64,000 nucleotides of DNA from JAEULH01 sp963789785 (lineage in GTDB: Bacteria; Pseudomonadota; Alphaproteobacteria; Rhodospirillales; Defluviicoccaceae): assembly GCA_963789785.1 (NCBI GenBank), contig CAWBNC010000043.1, forward strand, positions 62,001-126,000. The letters are read 5' to 3'. The notes beneath the pieces are model-generated. The model had not been told where the DNA came from. It was given only the letters and a program-made list of their open reading frames with translations, and did not search any database. The position numbers were made by a program, and so were the translations under genes. Each line of letters begins with the position of its first letter. Positions within the stretch are counted from its first letter, which is position 1. Below are positions 40,224 through 48,976 of the stretch, in pieces.

Positions 40224-41026
40224 ATGAACATCGGCATCGCCGGTTGTGCCGGGCGGATGGGTCGGATGCTGGTTCGCACTGTGATCGAGACGGGCGGGCT
40301 TGAGCTCGCCGGCGGCACGGAGCGCGCGGGTCATCCAGACCTCGGGGCGGACCTCGGTGTGCTGGCCGGGGTAGCGCCGGCGGGATTGCGTCGCCCGGGC
40401 GGACGCCGAGGCGGTTTTCGCGGCCGCTGACGTCGTCATCGACTTCACTTCACCGGCGCTCGATCGACGACCACGTTCGCCTCGCGGTCGCGCATCGCAC
40501 TGCGCTGGTCGTCGGCACGACCGGGCTGGGCGCGGGCGAGGAGGCGGCGCTCGACCAGGCCGCCCGCCACGTCGCCGTGGTTCAGGCGGCGAACATGAGC
40601 GTCGGCGTCAACCTGCTCCTCGGCCTTGCGCGGCAGGTCGCCGCGATCCTCGACGAGACCTTCGACATCGAGATCGTCGAGATGCACCATCGCCACAAGG
40701 TCGACGCGCCGTCGGGGACGGCGCTGGCGCTGGGAAAGTCCGCAGCCGAGGGCCGCGGCGTGGACCTCGCCGCCGTCTCCGACCGGGTCCGCGACGGCGT
40801 CACCGGTCCGCGCGGGTCCGGGCGCATCGGCTTCGCCACCTTGCGCGGCGGCGACGTGGTCGGCGAACACACGGTGATCTTCGCCGGCGACGGCGAGCGT
40901 ATCGAGCTGACCCACAAGGCGACGTCACGGCTGATTTTCGCCCGCGGCGCGGTCCGGGCCGCGCAGTGGACCGCCGGCCGCGCACCGGGGCGCTACGGCA
41001 TGCGCGAGGTTCTCGGTCTGGCCTGA
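40224..41026 (+). CDS. dapB: 4-hydroxy-tetrahydrodipicolinate reductase DapB (frameshifted)
   Basis: Lysine/diaminopimelate pathway enzyme. The N-terminus IGIAGCAGRMGRMLVRTVIE is the NAD(P) site. After shifts between ~40370 and 40470 the rest is intact: ALVVGTTGLGAGEEAAL, AANMSVGVNLLLGL, the catalytic EMHHRHKVDAPSGTAL and GEHTVIFAGDGERIELTHKA. At least two frame changes. It follows dnaJ by ~36 bases, the usual alphaproteobacterial position. Confidence 0.92.
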
Positions 41027-41051
41027 CCGTGGCCGCCGACGGGGTCGCGGG

Positions 41052-41544
41052 CTATCGCGAGGCGGCGGTCAGCCGGGCCAGTTCGCGGCGCAGGAACGCG
41101 GGCCAGCGCCAGCCGCTCGTCGGCAAGGAGGAAGCTGCCGATGAACAGCGACCGGCCCTGGGAGCGCAGTTCCAGCCGCGGGCCGGTCGGTCCCGAAATG
41201 TCGGTGTTCACCTGCAGCCAGTGCGGCGCGAAGGAGAAGATGGTCTGCTTGCCCCAGTGATCGACCCGACGCACGGTGAGCGCCACCGCGGTGAGGTTGA
41301 TGGCCTCTTCCGCGCTGGCGGCCTTGTTGTTCAGCGCGAAGGCGCCGGCAAGCAGCGCGATCTCGATGCCCATGAACGGAACCACCGGCCAGGCCCCGGC
41401 GATAACGAAAACCGTGCCGATCACCAGCCACGCCATGGCGACGAGCAGGATGACCGTCCGCGTCCCGGCAACCCCGGCGCTGCGATGCGGCCGGATGATG
41501 GCGCTGTACAGCACCGGCGTGTTCGTGGTCGGCGGAAAAGCCAT
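41052..41544 (-). CDS. DUF2244-family membrane protein (one frameshift)
   Basis: Starts MAFPPTTNTPVLYSAIIRPHRS at 41544, then two membrane helices (~33-75: VILLVAMAWLVIGTVFVIAG, VPFMGIEIALLAGAFAL) and a soluble C-terminal domain (VDHWGKQTIFSFAPHWLQVNTD in parts, GSFLLADERLALA). After a base shift near 41095 the end reads AFLRRELARLTAASR, stopping at 41052. It diverges from nth. DUF2244 function is unknown; the pairing with nth is common in alphaproteobacteria. Confidence 0.82.
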
Positions 41545-41611
41545 TGTTTTCCGGCTGCAGGAAGGCAAACGCGAATGAGTGTAACAATCCGCTCGCCACA
41601 CGCCAAGCGCC

Positions 41612-42286
41612 ATGGCTGAGGCCGCTGCCGAGCCCCGGCCGCTCCTTGACGACGCCGAGGTCGACACCGTCTTCGCCCGCCTCGCTGCGGTCAATCCGGA
41701 GCCGAAGGCGGAACTGACCTACCTCAACCCGTACACCTTGCTGGTTGCCGTCGTGCTGTCGGCGCAGGCGACCGACGCGGGCGTCAACAAGGCAACCCAG
41801 CGGCTGTTCCCACTTGCCGATGCGCCGGAAAAGATGCTGACGCTCGGCGAGGACGCTCTGCGCGAGGCGATCAAGACCATCGGCCTGTTCAACACAAAGG
41901 CGAAGAATGTCATCGCCCTGAGCCGGGCGCTGGTCGAGCGCCACGGCGGCGCGGTTCCGCGCGACCGGGCCGCGCTGGAGGCCCTGCCCGGCGTGGGGCG
42001 CAAGACCGCCAACGTCGTTCTCAATGTCGCCTTCGGCGAGCCGACGATCGCGGTCGACACCCACGTCTTCCGCGTCGCCAACCGCACCGGCCTCGCCTGC
42101 GGCAAGACGCCCGAAGCGGTCGAGCTCCAGCTCCTCCGGCGCACGCCGCAGCGCTGGCTGAGCCACGCCCACCACTGGCTGATCCTCCACGGCCGCTACG
42201 TGTGCAAGGCGCGGGCGCCGACGTGTCCAGGCTGCGTGATCCGCGACCTGTGCCGCTACGAGGCCAAGACCATGGCGAGACCATGA
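41612..42286 (+). CDS. nth: Endonuclease III
   Basis: 224-residue DNA glycosylase/AP lyase of base-excision repair. The helix-hairpin-helix LPGVGRKTANVVLN contains the catalytic Lys, and VDTHVFRVANR the catalytic Asp. The C-terminal 4Fe-4S cluster motif is complete: CKARAPTCPGCVIRDLC (C-x6-C-x2-C-x5-C). Intact. It recognises oxidised pyrimidines. Confidence 0.96.
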   Translation: MAEAAAEPRPLLDDAEVDTVFARLAAVNPEPKAELTYLNPYTLLVAVVLSAQATDAGVNKATQRLFPLADAPEKMLTLGEDALREAIKTIGLFNTKAKNVIALSRALVERHGGAVPRDRAALEALPGVGRKTANVVLNVAFGEPTIAVDTHVFRVANRTGLACGKTPEAVELQLLRRTPQRWLSHAHHWLILHGRYVCKARAPTCPGCVIRDLCRYEAKTMARP

Positions 42287-42316
42287 CTGCCGGCGCTGCC
42301 TGAGGCGACAAGGCGT

Positions 42317-42979
42317 TCAGCGGGCAGGCCTGATGTTCTGGAAGATGTGGACCATCGCCGCGGTGCCGATGATCGGCGCCAGCAGGTTGACGATGGGCAC
42401 GGTCAGAAGGAAGGCGACGGCCACCCCGGCGACGAACAGCCGGCCCATGTGCCGGCGCCGGAGCTCACTGGCGGCCGGACCGGTCATTCGCCGCGCCGCG
42501 ACGACCTCGAAGTACTCGCGGCTGAGCAGGTAGCCGTTGACGGCGTAGAAGACGAAGGGAAAGACCGGCGGGACGATAAGAAAGACGAGCACCACCAGGT
42601 TCAGCGCGACGGTGATGGCGAGAAAGCGGAGGCTGCCGCCCACGGCCTCGCCGGTGGGGATCTCGCGCGCCGGCGGCAGCGCCGGGTAGTAGCGCCGTTC
42701 GACCGCCTCGGCGACCCGTTCGAGGACCAGGCCGATGAAGGCGCTGATGACGACGGGAAAGAGAAACCAGCTGATCGCCAGGGTGGCGACGCCGCCGAGA
42801 ATATCGATGGCGCGATCGAGCCAGCCGGTCTGGAAAAGCGTGGTTTCGGTCAGCAGGAACCCGACGCCTGCCCAGAGCGCAACAAGAACGCCCAGCGATA
42901 CCGCGATGCTGAGCCACATGACGCGGCGAATGGCCGGATCGCCCAACTGCCCGATCGCTTTGCCGAACGCTCCGATCAC
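42317..42979 (-). CDS. EI24/CysZ-like membrane protein
   Basis: 220 residues from a GTG at 42979, chosen because family homology (VIGAFGKAIGQLGDPAIRRVM) begins there; a longer open frame reaches 43294 but adds low-complexity sequence. Four to five membrane helices are visible, including VMWLSIAVSLGVLVALWAGVG and LNLVVLVFLIVPPVFPFVFYAVNGYLLSREYFE in parts, the latter being the family signature, with RRMTGPAASELRRRH and a last helix. CysZ proteins are linked to sulfate uptake, but specificity is not shown here. Confidence 0.8.
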   Translation of the reverse strand: MIGAFGKAIGQLGDPAIRRVMWLSIAVSLGVLVALWAGVGFLLTETTLFQTGWLDRAIDILGGVATLAISWFLFPVVISAFIGLVLERVAEAVERRYYPALPPAREIPTGEAVGGSLRFLAITVALNLVVLVFLIVPPVFPFVFYAVNGYLLSREYFEVVAARRMTGPAASELRRRHMGRLFVAGVAVAFLLTVPIVNLLAPIIGTAAMVHIFQNIRPAR

Positions 42980-43346
42980 CGCGCCGATCTCGCTCTCCCA
43001 TTGCTCCTGCGGCGTTAAGTAGCGGGTCCCGGCGCTCCGCCGCAAGCCGTCCCTCACCTTCCCGACGTCGCGGGCCTCATTTCTCTCCGCCGCAGGCCTG
43101 CGCGCGAAAAAGAGCAGAACCGTGACCGCTGCTTCTTCCTCTCCCCCCGAGCTCGCCGGGGAAGGAAAGAGGCCCGCGACACCGGGTCGGTGAGGGGCGG
43201 GAGGGCTGCGCCGGATCGTGCTCCTCGTTAAGGGAAAGCCGCGATGGACACGCCCTAAGAGATTATCTCTGATATAGTCTCGTAATAGTAGCAAATATCC
43301 GGCTAATTATATAATATCACCGTCTCAACCCCAGCGGGAGGCGGCA
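42980..43346. other. Intergenic region upstream of comM
   Basis: About 370 bases without a supported gene. It contains a hairpin around 43135-43165 (TTCCTCTCCCC..GGGGAAGGAA), then an unusually A+T-rich stretch 43258-43318. In that stretch lie a perfect 13-base palindrome AGAGATTATCTCT (43258-43270) and a perfect TATAAT (43310-43315) 32 bases before the comM start. No good -35 box is spaced correctly from it. Confidence 0.5.
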
Positions 43347-44894
43347 GTGATTGCACGGGTGGCGACGGTGGCGTTCGCCGGCATCGACGTCCTCGACATC
43401 GATGTTCAGGTGCAGATGGCGCAGGGGCTGCCGTCGTTCGCGATTGTCGGGCTGCCCGACAAGGCGGTCGCCGAGAGCCGCGAGCGGGTCCGCGCGGCGC
43501 TGTGCGCCATGGGGCTCGCCCTGCCGCCAAAAAGGATCACGGTCAACCTCGCGCCGGCCGATCTGGCCAAGGAAGGCAGCCACTACGATCTGCCGATCGC
43601 GCTCGGGCTTCTGACGGTCATGGGGGCGGTCGCCGAAGACGTCATCGGCGGCTGCCTGGCGCTGGGCGAGCTCGGCCTCGATGGGGCCATCGCCGCGGTT
43701 ACCGGCGTCCTGCCGGCAGCGATCCATGCCAGCGCGAAGAATCTGTCGTTGATCTGCCCGGCGGCGCAGGGCGGAGAGGCCGCCTGGTCGGCCGGCGCCG
43801 GGGTGATTGCGCCGCCCTCGCTGCTGGCGCTCGTCAACCACATGAAAGGCATCCAGATCCTTGCTGCGCCGACACCGCGGCTGGAGGAGGGCGAGGCTGT
43901 CTACCCCGATCTTGCCGACGTCAAGGGCCAGGAGACGGCGAAACGGGCACTCGAGATTGCCGCCGCCGGCGGCCACAACATGCTGATGTGCGGCCCGCCG
44001 GGTGCGGGCAAGTCGATGCTGGCGGCGCGGCTGCCGGGCATCCTGCCGCCGCTCGATCCGGCCGAGGCGCTGGAAGTGAGCATGATCCACAGCGTCGCCG
44101 GGACGCTCAGGAACGGCGGGCTGATCCGCCGCCGGCCGTTCCGCGATCCGCACCATTCCGCCTCGGTTGCGGCGCTGGTCGGCGGCGGGCTGCGCGCGCG
44201 TCCCGGCGAGGTCTCGCTGGCGCACCGCGGCGTGCTGTTCCTTGACGAACTCCCCGAATATACTCGCGTCGCGCTGGAGGCGCTGCGCCAGCCGCTCGAA
44301 AGCGGCCGGGCCAGCGTGGCCCGGGCCAACGGCCACGTGACCTATCCTGCGGAGGTTCAACTTGTCGCGGCGATGAACCCGTGTCGCTGCGGTCATCTCG
44401 ACGATCCGGAGCGAGCGTGCTCGCGCGCGCCACGCTGCGCCTTCGACTACCAGGCGCGGATCTCCGGGCCGCTGTTCGACCGGATCGATCTGCACGTCGA
44501 TGTCGCGGCGCTGTCGCCGGGGGAACTTTCAGTGCCGCGCCTGGGCGAGCGCTCCGCCGCCGTTGCCGCCCGGGTGGCGGCGGCTCGCGCAGTTCAGGCG
44601 GAACGCTACAAGCATGACGGCGGTCGCGTGCCGGTGCGGATCAATGCCCGGATCAACGGCGAGCGGCTCGATGCGGTGGCAACGCCGGACGCGCCCGGGC
44701 TGAGCCTGCTGCGAGAGGCGACGGATCGGCTGGGCCTGACCGCGCGCGGCTACCACCGGGTGCTGAAGGTCGCGCGCACCCTGGCCGACCTCGACGGCTG
44801 CGACGCCGTCCGCCGCGTCCATATCGCCGAGGCGCTCTCCTACCGCCGGGTCGTTCCCGGGCGGGCGATGGCGTCCGCCCACAACGGGCGGTGA
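43347..44894 (+). CDS. comM: YifB/ComM-family magnesium-chelatase-like AAA+ ATPase
   Basis: 515 residues. The N-terminal LonC-like domain (VATVAFAGIDVLDIDVQVQMAQGLPSFAIVGLPD in parts) is followed by an AAA+ module: Walker A GPPGAGKSMLA (~216), Walker B GVLFLDELPE, sensor MNPCRCGH, and a C-terminal domain. ComM is a hexameric helicase that extends branch migration in natural transformation in Vibrio and Acinetobacter. The start is GTG at 43347 with GGGAGG five bases upstream. Intact. Confidence 0.93.
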   Translation: MIARVATVAFAGIDVLDIDVQVQMAQGLPSFAIVGLPDKAVAESRERVRAALCAMGLALPPKRITVNLAPADLAKEGSHYDLPIALGLLTVMGAVAEDVIGGCLALGELGLDGAIAAVTGVLPAAIHASAKNLSLICPAAQGGEAAWSAGAGVIAPPSLLALVNHMKGIQILAAPTPRLEEGEAVYPDLADVKGQETAKRALEIAAAGGHNMLMCGPPGAGKSMLAARLPGILPPLDPAEALEVSMIHSVAGTLRNGGLIRRRPFRDPHHSASVAALVGGGLRARPGEVSLAHRGVLFLDELPEYTRVALEALRQPLESGRASVARANGHVTYPAEVQLVAAMNPCRCGHLDDPERACSRAPRCAFDYQARISGPLFDRIDLHVDVAALSPGELSVPRLGERSAAVAARVAAARAVQAERYKHDGGRVPVRINARINGERLDAVATPDAPGLSLLREATDRLGLTARGYHRVLKVARTLADLDGCDAVRRVHIAEALSYRRVVPGRAMASAHNGR

Positions 44895-44900
44895 TGCCGG

Positions 44901-45116
44901 TTACTGCAGCGTTACGCGGCGGCTCTCGATGATCGCCTGAGCGACGAACGCGCCCTGCCGCCAGGCTTCGAGCAGACGCAGCGCCGCCGCGTCCGGTTCT
45001 TCATCGCGGATCAGATCGGCGATGCGGTTCATCAGCGCCAGATCGGTGATGTGGCGGAAGCCCATGGCGTAGGCCTCTGCGGGGCTCAGTGGCGTTTCGG
45101 CATCATCGGCTTTCAT
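44901..45116 (-). CDS. Small conserved-looking hypothetical protein
   Basis: 71 residues from the ATG at 45116 (MKADDAETPLSPAEAYAMGFRHITDLALMN in part). Soluble, acidic N-terminus and helical C-terminus (RLLEAWRQGAFVAQAIIESRR). I do not recognise a family. The stop is seven bases from the convergent comM stop. High GC and typical codon use support a real gene. Confidence 0.55.
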   Translation of the reverse strand: MKADDAETPLSPAEAYAMGFRHITDLALMNRIADLIRDEEPDAAALRLLEAWRQGAFVAQAIIESRRVTLQ

Positions 45117-45492
45117 GGCGCACCCAGGATAATGGACAAAGATGAACATTTTGTTGCACTGCAAAACGTGCTACATCCGCCGCCGGTTGGACAATGCGAC
45201 GACGTCACGGCTGACAGGCCGGCTCGGACGCGGCGCAGGGCAGGGGAGAACGGCGGCATGACCACGAGAGTGTTGATGACAACCGTGATGCAGAAACGCC
45301 GTGCCCAGTGGTCACTCCTGCCGAAGACTCCGCCAACGGACAACGCCGATGGCGCTGCCGGTTGCGATGCAGTGGCGAACAAGCGGCCCACGGTCGCGGC
45401 GAGACCAGCGGCTGTCGCGGGATCCCACCGGCCCAACTGACTACTCCAGGCCGGATCCTTGTTGCGGAAGCGGCCCGGCCGCGTTTGAGGTC
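45117..45492. other. Intergenic region, no gene seen
   Basis: About 375 bases between the small hypothetical gene and the end of the HPF-like gene. An A+T-richer part at 45120-45175 probably holds the leftward promoter of the small gene. The open frames here show no start signal, domain or hydrophobic pattern. Confidence 0.5.
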
Positions 45493-46071
45493 TCAGCCCT
45501 GAGGCTGCAGCTTCATCTCCCCGATCGGCCGCACGGTCGTCGCCTGGGGGCCGGCCGGGCTTTCCCCGTGGACAATGGCGAGCGCGACCGGCTGATCCTC
45601 GCCAAGCTCCGAAAAGTCAGCGTCGACGACGGCATTCTTGTGAAAATAGATCTCGCGGCCATCGGTGGTGGCGATGAAGCCATGCTCGGCAAAGAGCCGG
45701 ATGATGCGGCCCTGGAGCATCGGCGGCTCGTGAGTCTTGACCTCGTGTCGTGCGACCCGCGCGTGTTCGGCCAACTGCCGCTCGGCAGCAGAGAACGCGT
45801 CGCGTATGGCGACGTAGACGTCGCGGTGGGCGTCGATCGCGCCCGGATCGCGACTGACGACCAGATCCTTGCCCGGAACACTCATCTCGATGCGGACATG
45901 ATAGAGGTTCTGCCGGTGGTGGCCCTTGTGCGGCGCCTCGATGGCAACGCTGCAGCGGATCAGGCGACCACTCGCGAACCGCTCCAGCTTGTCCACCCGC
46001 TCGCGGACCTTGGCCTCGATGAACTCGGACGAATCCATGTTATGAAAGGTGATCTCGAGCGGAACCTGCAT
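45493..46071 (-). CDS. HPF/RaiA-like ribosome-associated domain fused to a cold-shock domain
   Basis: 192 residues from the ATG at 46071. Residues 1-~105 resemble ribosome hibernation factor HPF/RaiA (PLEITFHNMDSSEFIEAKVRERVDKLERF, CSVAIEAPHKGHHRQNLYHVRIEM in parts). Residues ~125-190 form a cold-shock domain (QGRIIRLFAEHGFIATTDGREIYFHKNAVVDADF in parts, with the aromatic/His nucleic-acid-binding motif EIYFHKNAV). The fusion suggests RNA and ribosome binding under stress. It is known as an architecture in proteobacteria; targets are inferred. Confidence 0.88.
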   Translation of the reverse strand: MQVPLEITFHNMDSSEFIEAKVRERVDKLERFASGRLIRCSVAIEAPHKGHHRQNLYHVRIEMSVPGKDLVVSRDPGAIDAHRDVYVAIRDAFSAAERQLAEHARVARHEVKTHEPPMLQGRIIRLFAEHGFIATTDGREIYFHKNAVVDADFSELGEDQPVALAIVHGESPAGPQATTVRPIGEMKLQPQG

Positions 46072-46189
46072 GGCTGAACTCCTTGTGCTTGCGGCCGGCA
46101 GATTAGCATCCAGGCTCCGCTGCGACGCAACCCGGATCCAACGGTTGTCGCCGAGGTCGGCGCCCGCGGCGCGGTACCACTGGCAAGGC

Positions 46190-46913
46190 ATGACACTGAT
46201 GCGGCACATCGCGATCGCTCTGCTTCTTGTCGCCGCGATCGATCGTCGGCCGACCGGTCTCGAGCGTGGAACCGGCCAACTCGCCGATCAGCGGCGACGC
46301 CCGCAGCGCCGTCGTGTTCGACGGCGACAGCTTCGATTTCGCCGGCCGGCATTTCCAGCTCGCGGGAATCGACGCGCCCGAGCTCGGCCAGCGCTGCGAG
46401 AAGGAGGACGGCCTCAATGTCGCCTGCGGGCTGACCGCCGCTTACGAGTTGCGCAAACGGCTGCAGCTCGATCCGCGGCCGCTACGCTGCTGGCCGCAAG
46501 GCGAGACGGCCGACAAGGCGGTCCTGGCGACCTGCGCCGCCGGGGAGGACGATCTGGCTCTGGTTCTGGTGGAGAGCGGTTACGCCCGGGCCTTGCCCGA
46601 AGCCCAGATCGATTATCGTCTCGCCGAGGAGAAGGCGCGCGGGTCCAGTATCGGCCTGTGGGCCAGCAGAAAAAACGTCGCGCCCTGGGAGTGGCGGGCG
46701 GAACGGGCCAAGGCTAGAGCGCATTCGCCCGAGGAAGGCTGCGTCATCGCAGGCACGATTGCGTCCTCTGGCGAGCGGCTGTACTTCGGTCCGCTCGACC
46801 ATGGCTACGCGACGAAGAGCGTGAACGAGGCCCGCGGCGAGCGCTGGTTCTGCAGCGACGAGGCGGCACGAAAGGCCGGCTTCCGGCGCCCCGACGAGCG
46901 TGCCGCGCCGTGA
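46190..46913 (+). CDS. Thermonuclease-family protein with degenerate active site (one frameshift)
   Basis: The ATG at 46190 opens a signal peptide (RHIAIALLLVAA); a base shift near 46240 moves to the frame of the domain (46227-46913). The SNase-like fold is recognisable by VVFDGDSFDFAGRHFQLAGIDAPELGQ, but the Arg35 position is Gln (FQLAG) and the D-R-Y-G-R motif with Arg87 is absent. A second region (~155-225: CVIAGTIASSGERLYFGPLDHGY..GERWFCSDEAARKAGFRRP) follows, as in some alphaproteobacterial homologues. Probably exported and not an active nuclease of the classic type. Confidence 0.78.
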
Positions 46914-46938
46914 ACGGATCGGGCGCACCGCACCGTGC

Positions 46939-47607
46939 TCAGAAGTCGAGGATGGTGTAGGTTTCGACGGGAGCGAGCCCGGGGACAAGGTCGGCAAGAA
47001 TGCCGCGAAAGGACGGGCGCGACTTGATCCGCGCGTACCAGGTCTTGGCGCTTTCGTTGTGCGCCCACGGCACATCGCCGATGTAATCGACGCAGGAGAT
47101 GTGAGCGGCGGCGGCGAGATCGGCGAGACTGAGCCGGTCGCCGGCGAGCCAGTTCCGCCGCTCCGCGAGGAAGCCAATGTAGTCGAGGTGGTAGCGGATG
47201 TTGCCGAGGCCGGCGCGGATGGCGTCCGAATTGGGATAACCGTTGCGCATCAGTCGCTTGGCGACCTTCTCGCCGACGAGATTGACTGTCACCTCCGCGT
47301 TGAACTTGCCGTCGAACCAGCCGACCAGGCGGCGGACTTCGGCCCGCTCGGTGACAGTCGCGCCACCCAGCGGCGGCGTCGGGTAGATCTCGTCGAGGTA
47401 CTCGGAAATAGCGGTTCCGTCGCTGAAGGTGGCCCCGTCCGGTTCGACCAGTACCGGAACTTCGCCGGCCGGGTTCATGGTCAGGAACGCCTCGCGGCGC
47501 TCCCAGACCGGCTCGATGTGGTTGTCGCTCTCCAGCTTTTTCTCGCCCATGACCAGCCGAACCTTCCGGCACGGCGGCGACAGCCACAGATGGTAAAGCG
47601 TGCGCAT
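46939..47607 (-). CDS. Glutathione S-transferase family protein, FzlA-like
   Basis: 222 residues, intact. The N-terminal thioredoxin-like part reads MRTLYHLWLSPPCRKVRLVMG and NPAGEVPVLVEPDG. The helical C-terminal domain has GWFDGKFNAEVTVNLVGEKVAKR and DRLSLADLAAAAHISCVDYIGDVPW in parts. The tail ends ETYTILDF. The overall pattern, including the C-terminal LDF, resembles FzlA, the GST-fold FtsZ-binding division protein of Caulobacter. I recognise this from memory of the family, so plain GST remains possible. Confidence 0.8.
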   Translation of the reverse strand: MRTLYHLWLSPPCRKVRLVMGEKKLESDNHIEPVWERREAFLTMNPAGEVPVLVEPDGATFSDGTAISEYLDEIYPTPPLGGATVTERAEVRRLVGWFDGKFNAEVTVNLVGEKVAKRLMRNGYPNSDAIRAGLGNIRYHLDYIGFLAERRNWLAGDRLSLADLAAAAHISCVDYIGDVPWAHNESAKTWYARIKSRPSFRGILADLVPGLAPVETYTILDF

Positions 47608-47675
47608 GGCGGGGGACTATAACGGATGGCCGGAAAAGATAACATCGCTTGCGGTCGTTCGCCCGGCCGCACTTC

Positions 47676-48866
47676 TCAGCCGCGGGCGGCGACGATCAGG
47701 TCGGCGACCTCACGGACCGCGCCGAAGCCGCCCCGCGCGGTGGTGACGAGATCGGCGACGCGGAGGATCTGTGCCTCGGCGTCCGCCGGCGCGATGGCCA
47801 GGCCGACCGCCTCCATGCACTCCAGATCGTTGATGTCGTTGCCCATGTAGGCGACCGTCTGCAGGTCGATGCCCTGTTCGGCGACCATCTTGCGCAGGAC
47901 CGGCAGCTTGTCGCCTATCCCTTGAATGCACGGGATCTTCAGCTTCCGGCAGCGGGCGCTGACCACCGGGTTGCCTTCCTTGGAAATAACCGCGACGGCG
48001 AGGCCCGACGCCCGCAGCAGGTCCAGGCCCATGCCGTCACCGCGGCTGCATAGGACACCCTCGCGGCCGTCCTCGAAGACGACCACCCGGTTGTCGGTCA
48101 TCACTCCGTCGAAATCGAAGACGAGCAGCCGGATTGCGGCGAGCCGGGCCACCGTCCGCCCCGACCACAGCCGGCGGTAGAGGGCCTCGCCGGCGCACCA
48201 GTCGTCGTCACAGCGAAGCTGGAGCGCATGGGCGCGCGGGATGCGGTGCAGGACAATGCGGCCGCCGAGCGGCTGCCCCCACTCGCGCAGCCTGGCCGCG
48301 CGAGTGACGACCAGCGCCCGGTTCTCGACGAGATGCGGCCCCGGCCCGCGCGTGCGGGATGCGTTCGCGTGCGGATCCTCGTCTGCCAGCAGGCCGAAGC
48401 CGCTGGCGTCTTCCAGCCACGGCGTCTCCTGGTTCTCGTGCACGCTGAGCAGAGCGTCGCCGCCCCTCCGGGCGAGATGATCGAGCGCGGCCTCGATCAT
48501 TTCTGGCGTCCGGACCGGCCGGCTGGGGTCGAGGATCACGCACAGGTCTGGCCCCGCGGCGGCCCCATCGGCTTCGGTGGCCAGCACGTCGGCGGCGCGC
48601 GCCGCCGCCCGGTCGGCAACGCCGTTACGACCGCTTTCGCCCCGGCGCAATTCGCCACCGGTGTCGGACGCCAAGATCACCCGCGCGCCGGCCGCGTCGG
48701 CGATGCGGGCGAGAATGGCGTCGTCGGTAACGACGACGATGGCGGAGATGGAAGGGCACAGCCGCGCCTGCGCTACCGTCTGGGCCAGCAAAGGCCGGCC
48801 GACGAACGGGCGCGTCAGCATGAACTCGGCGGCGGTCATGGCGGGAATTATGGCGACGGCGGTCAT
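47676..48866 (-). CDS. NeuA-like cytidylyltransferase / KdsC-like HAD phosphatase fusion with degenerate CTP motif
   Basis: 396 residues from the ATG at 48866 (ribosome binding site GAGGTGAGAAGG). Residues 1-~225 resemble acylneuraminate cytidylyltransferases (AIIPA start, VVVTDDAILARIADAAGARVI, DLCVILDPSRPVRTPEMI), but the nucleotide-binding signature RGGSKGIP-x-KN after IIPA is missing (IIPAMTAAEFMLTRP). Residues ~235-396 are a HAD phosphatase: DFDGVMTDN (nucleophile), ISKEGN, and YMGNDINDLECM (magnesium site), all present. The phosphatase half should be active; the transferase half may not be. The ComB-family gene lies 110 bases upstream. Confidence 0.8.
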   Translation of the reverse strand: MTAVAIIPAMTAAEFMLTRPFVGRPLLAQTVAQARLCPSISAIVVVTDDAILARIADAAGARVILASDTGGELRRGESGRNGVADRAAARAADVLATEADGAAAGPDLCVILDPSRPVRTPEMIEAALDHLARRGGDALLSVHENQETPWLEDASGFGLLADEDPHANASRTRGPGPHLVENRALVVTRAARLREWGQPLGGRIVLHRIPRAHALQLRCDDDWCAGEALYRRLWSGRTVARLAAIRLLVFDFDGVMTDNRVVVFEDGREGVLCSRGDGMGLDLLRASGLAVAVISKEGNPVVSARCRKLKIPCIQGIGDKLPVLRKMVAEQGIDLQTVAYMGNDINDLECMEAVGLAIAPADAEAQILRVADLVTTARGGFGAVREVADLIVAARG

Positions 48867-48976
48867 GACCTTCTCACCTCTGCTTGAGTGTTGCGGCGAC
48901 GAGCCATCGGCCGGTCGAAATTGTTGGAGGCATAAGGCGCATCGGCGCTCTCCGTCAATCCAATGGCAATCGGCCG

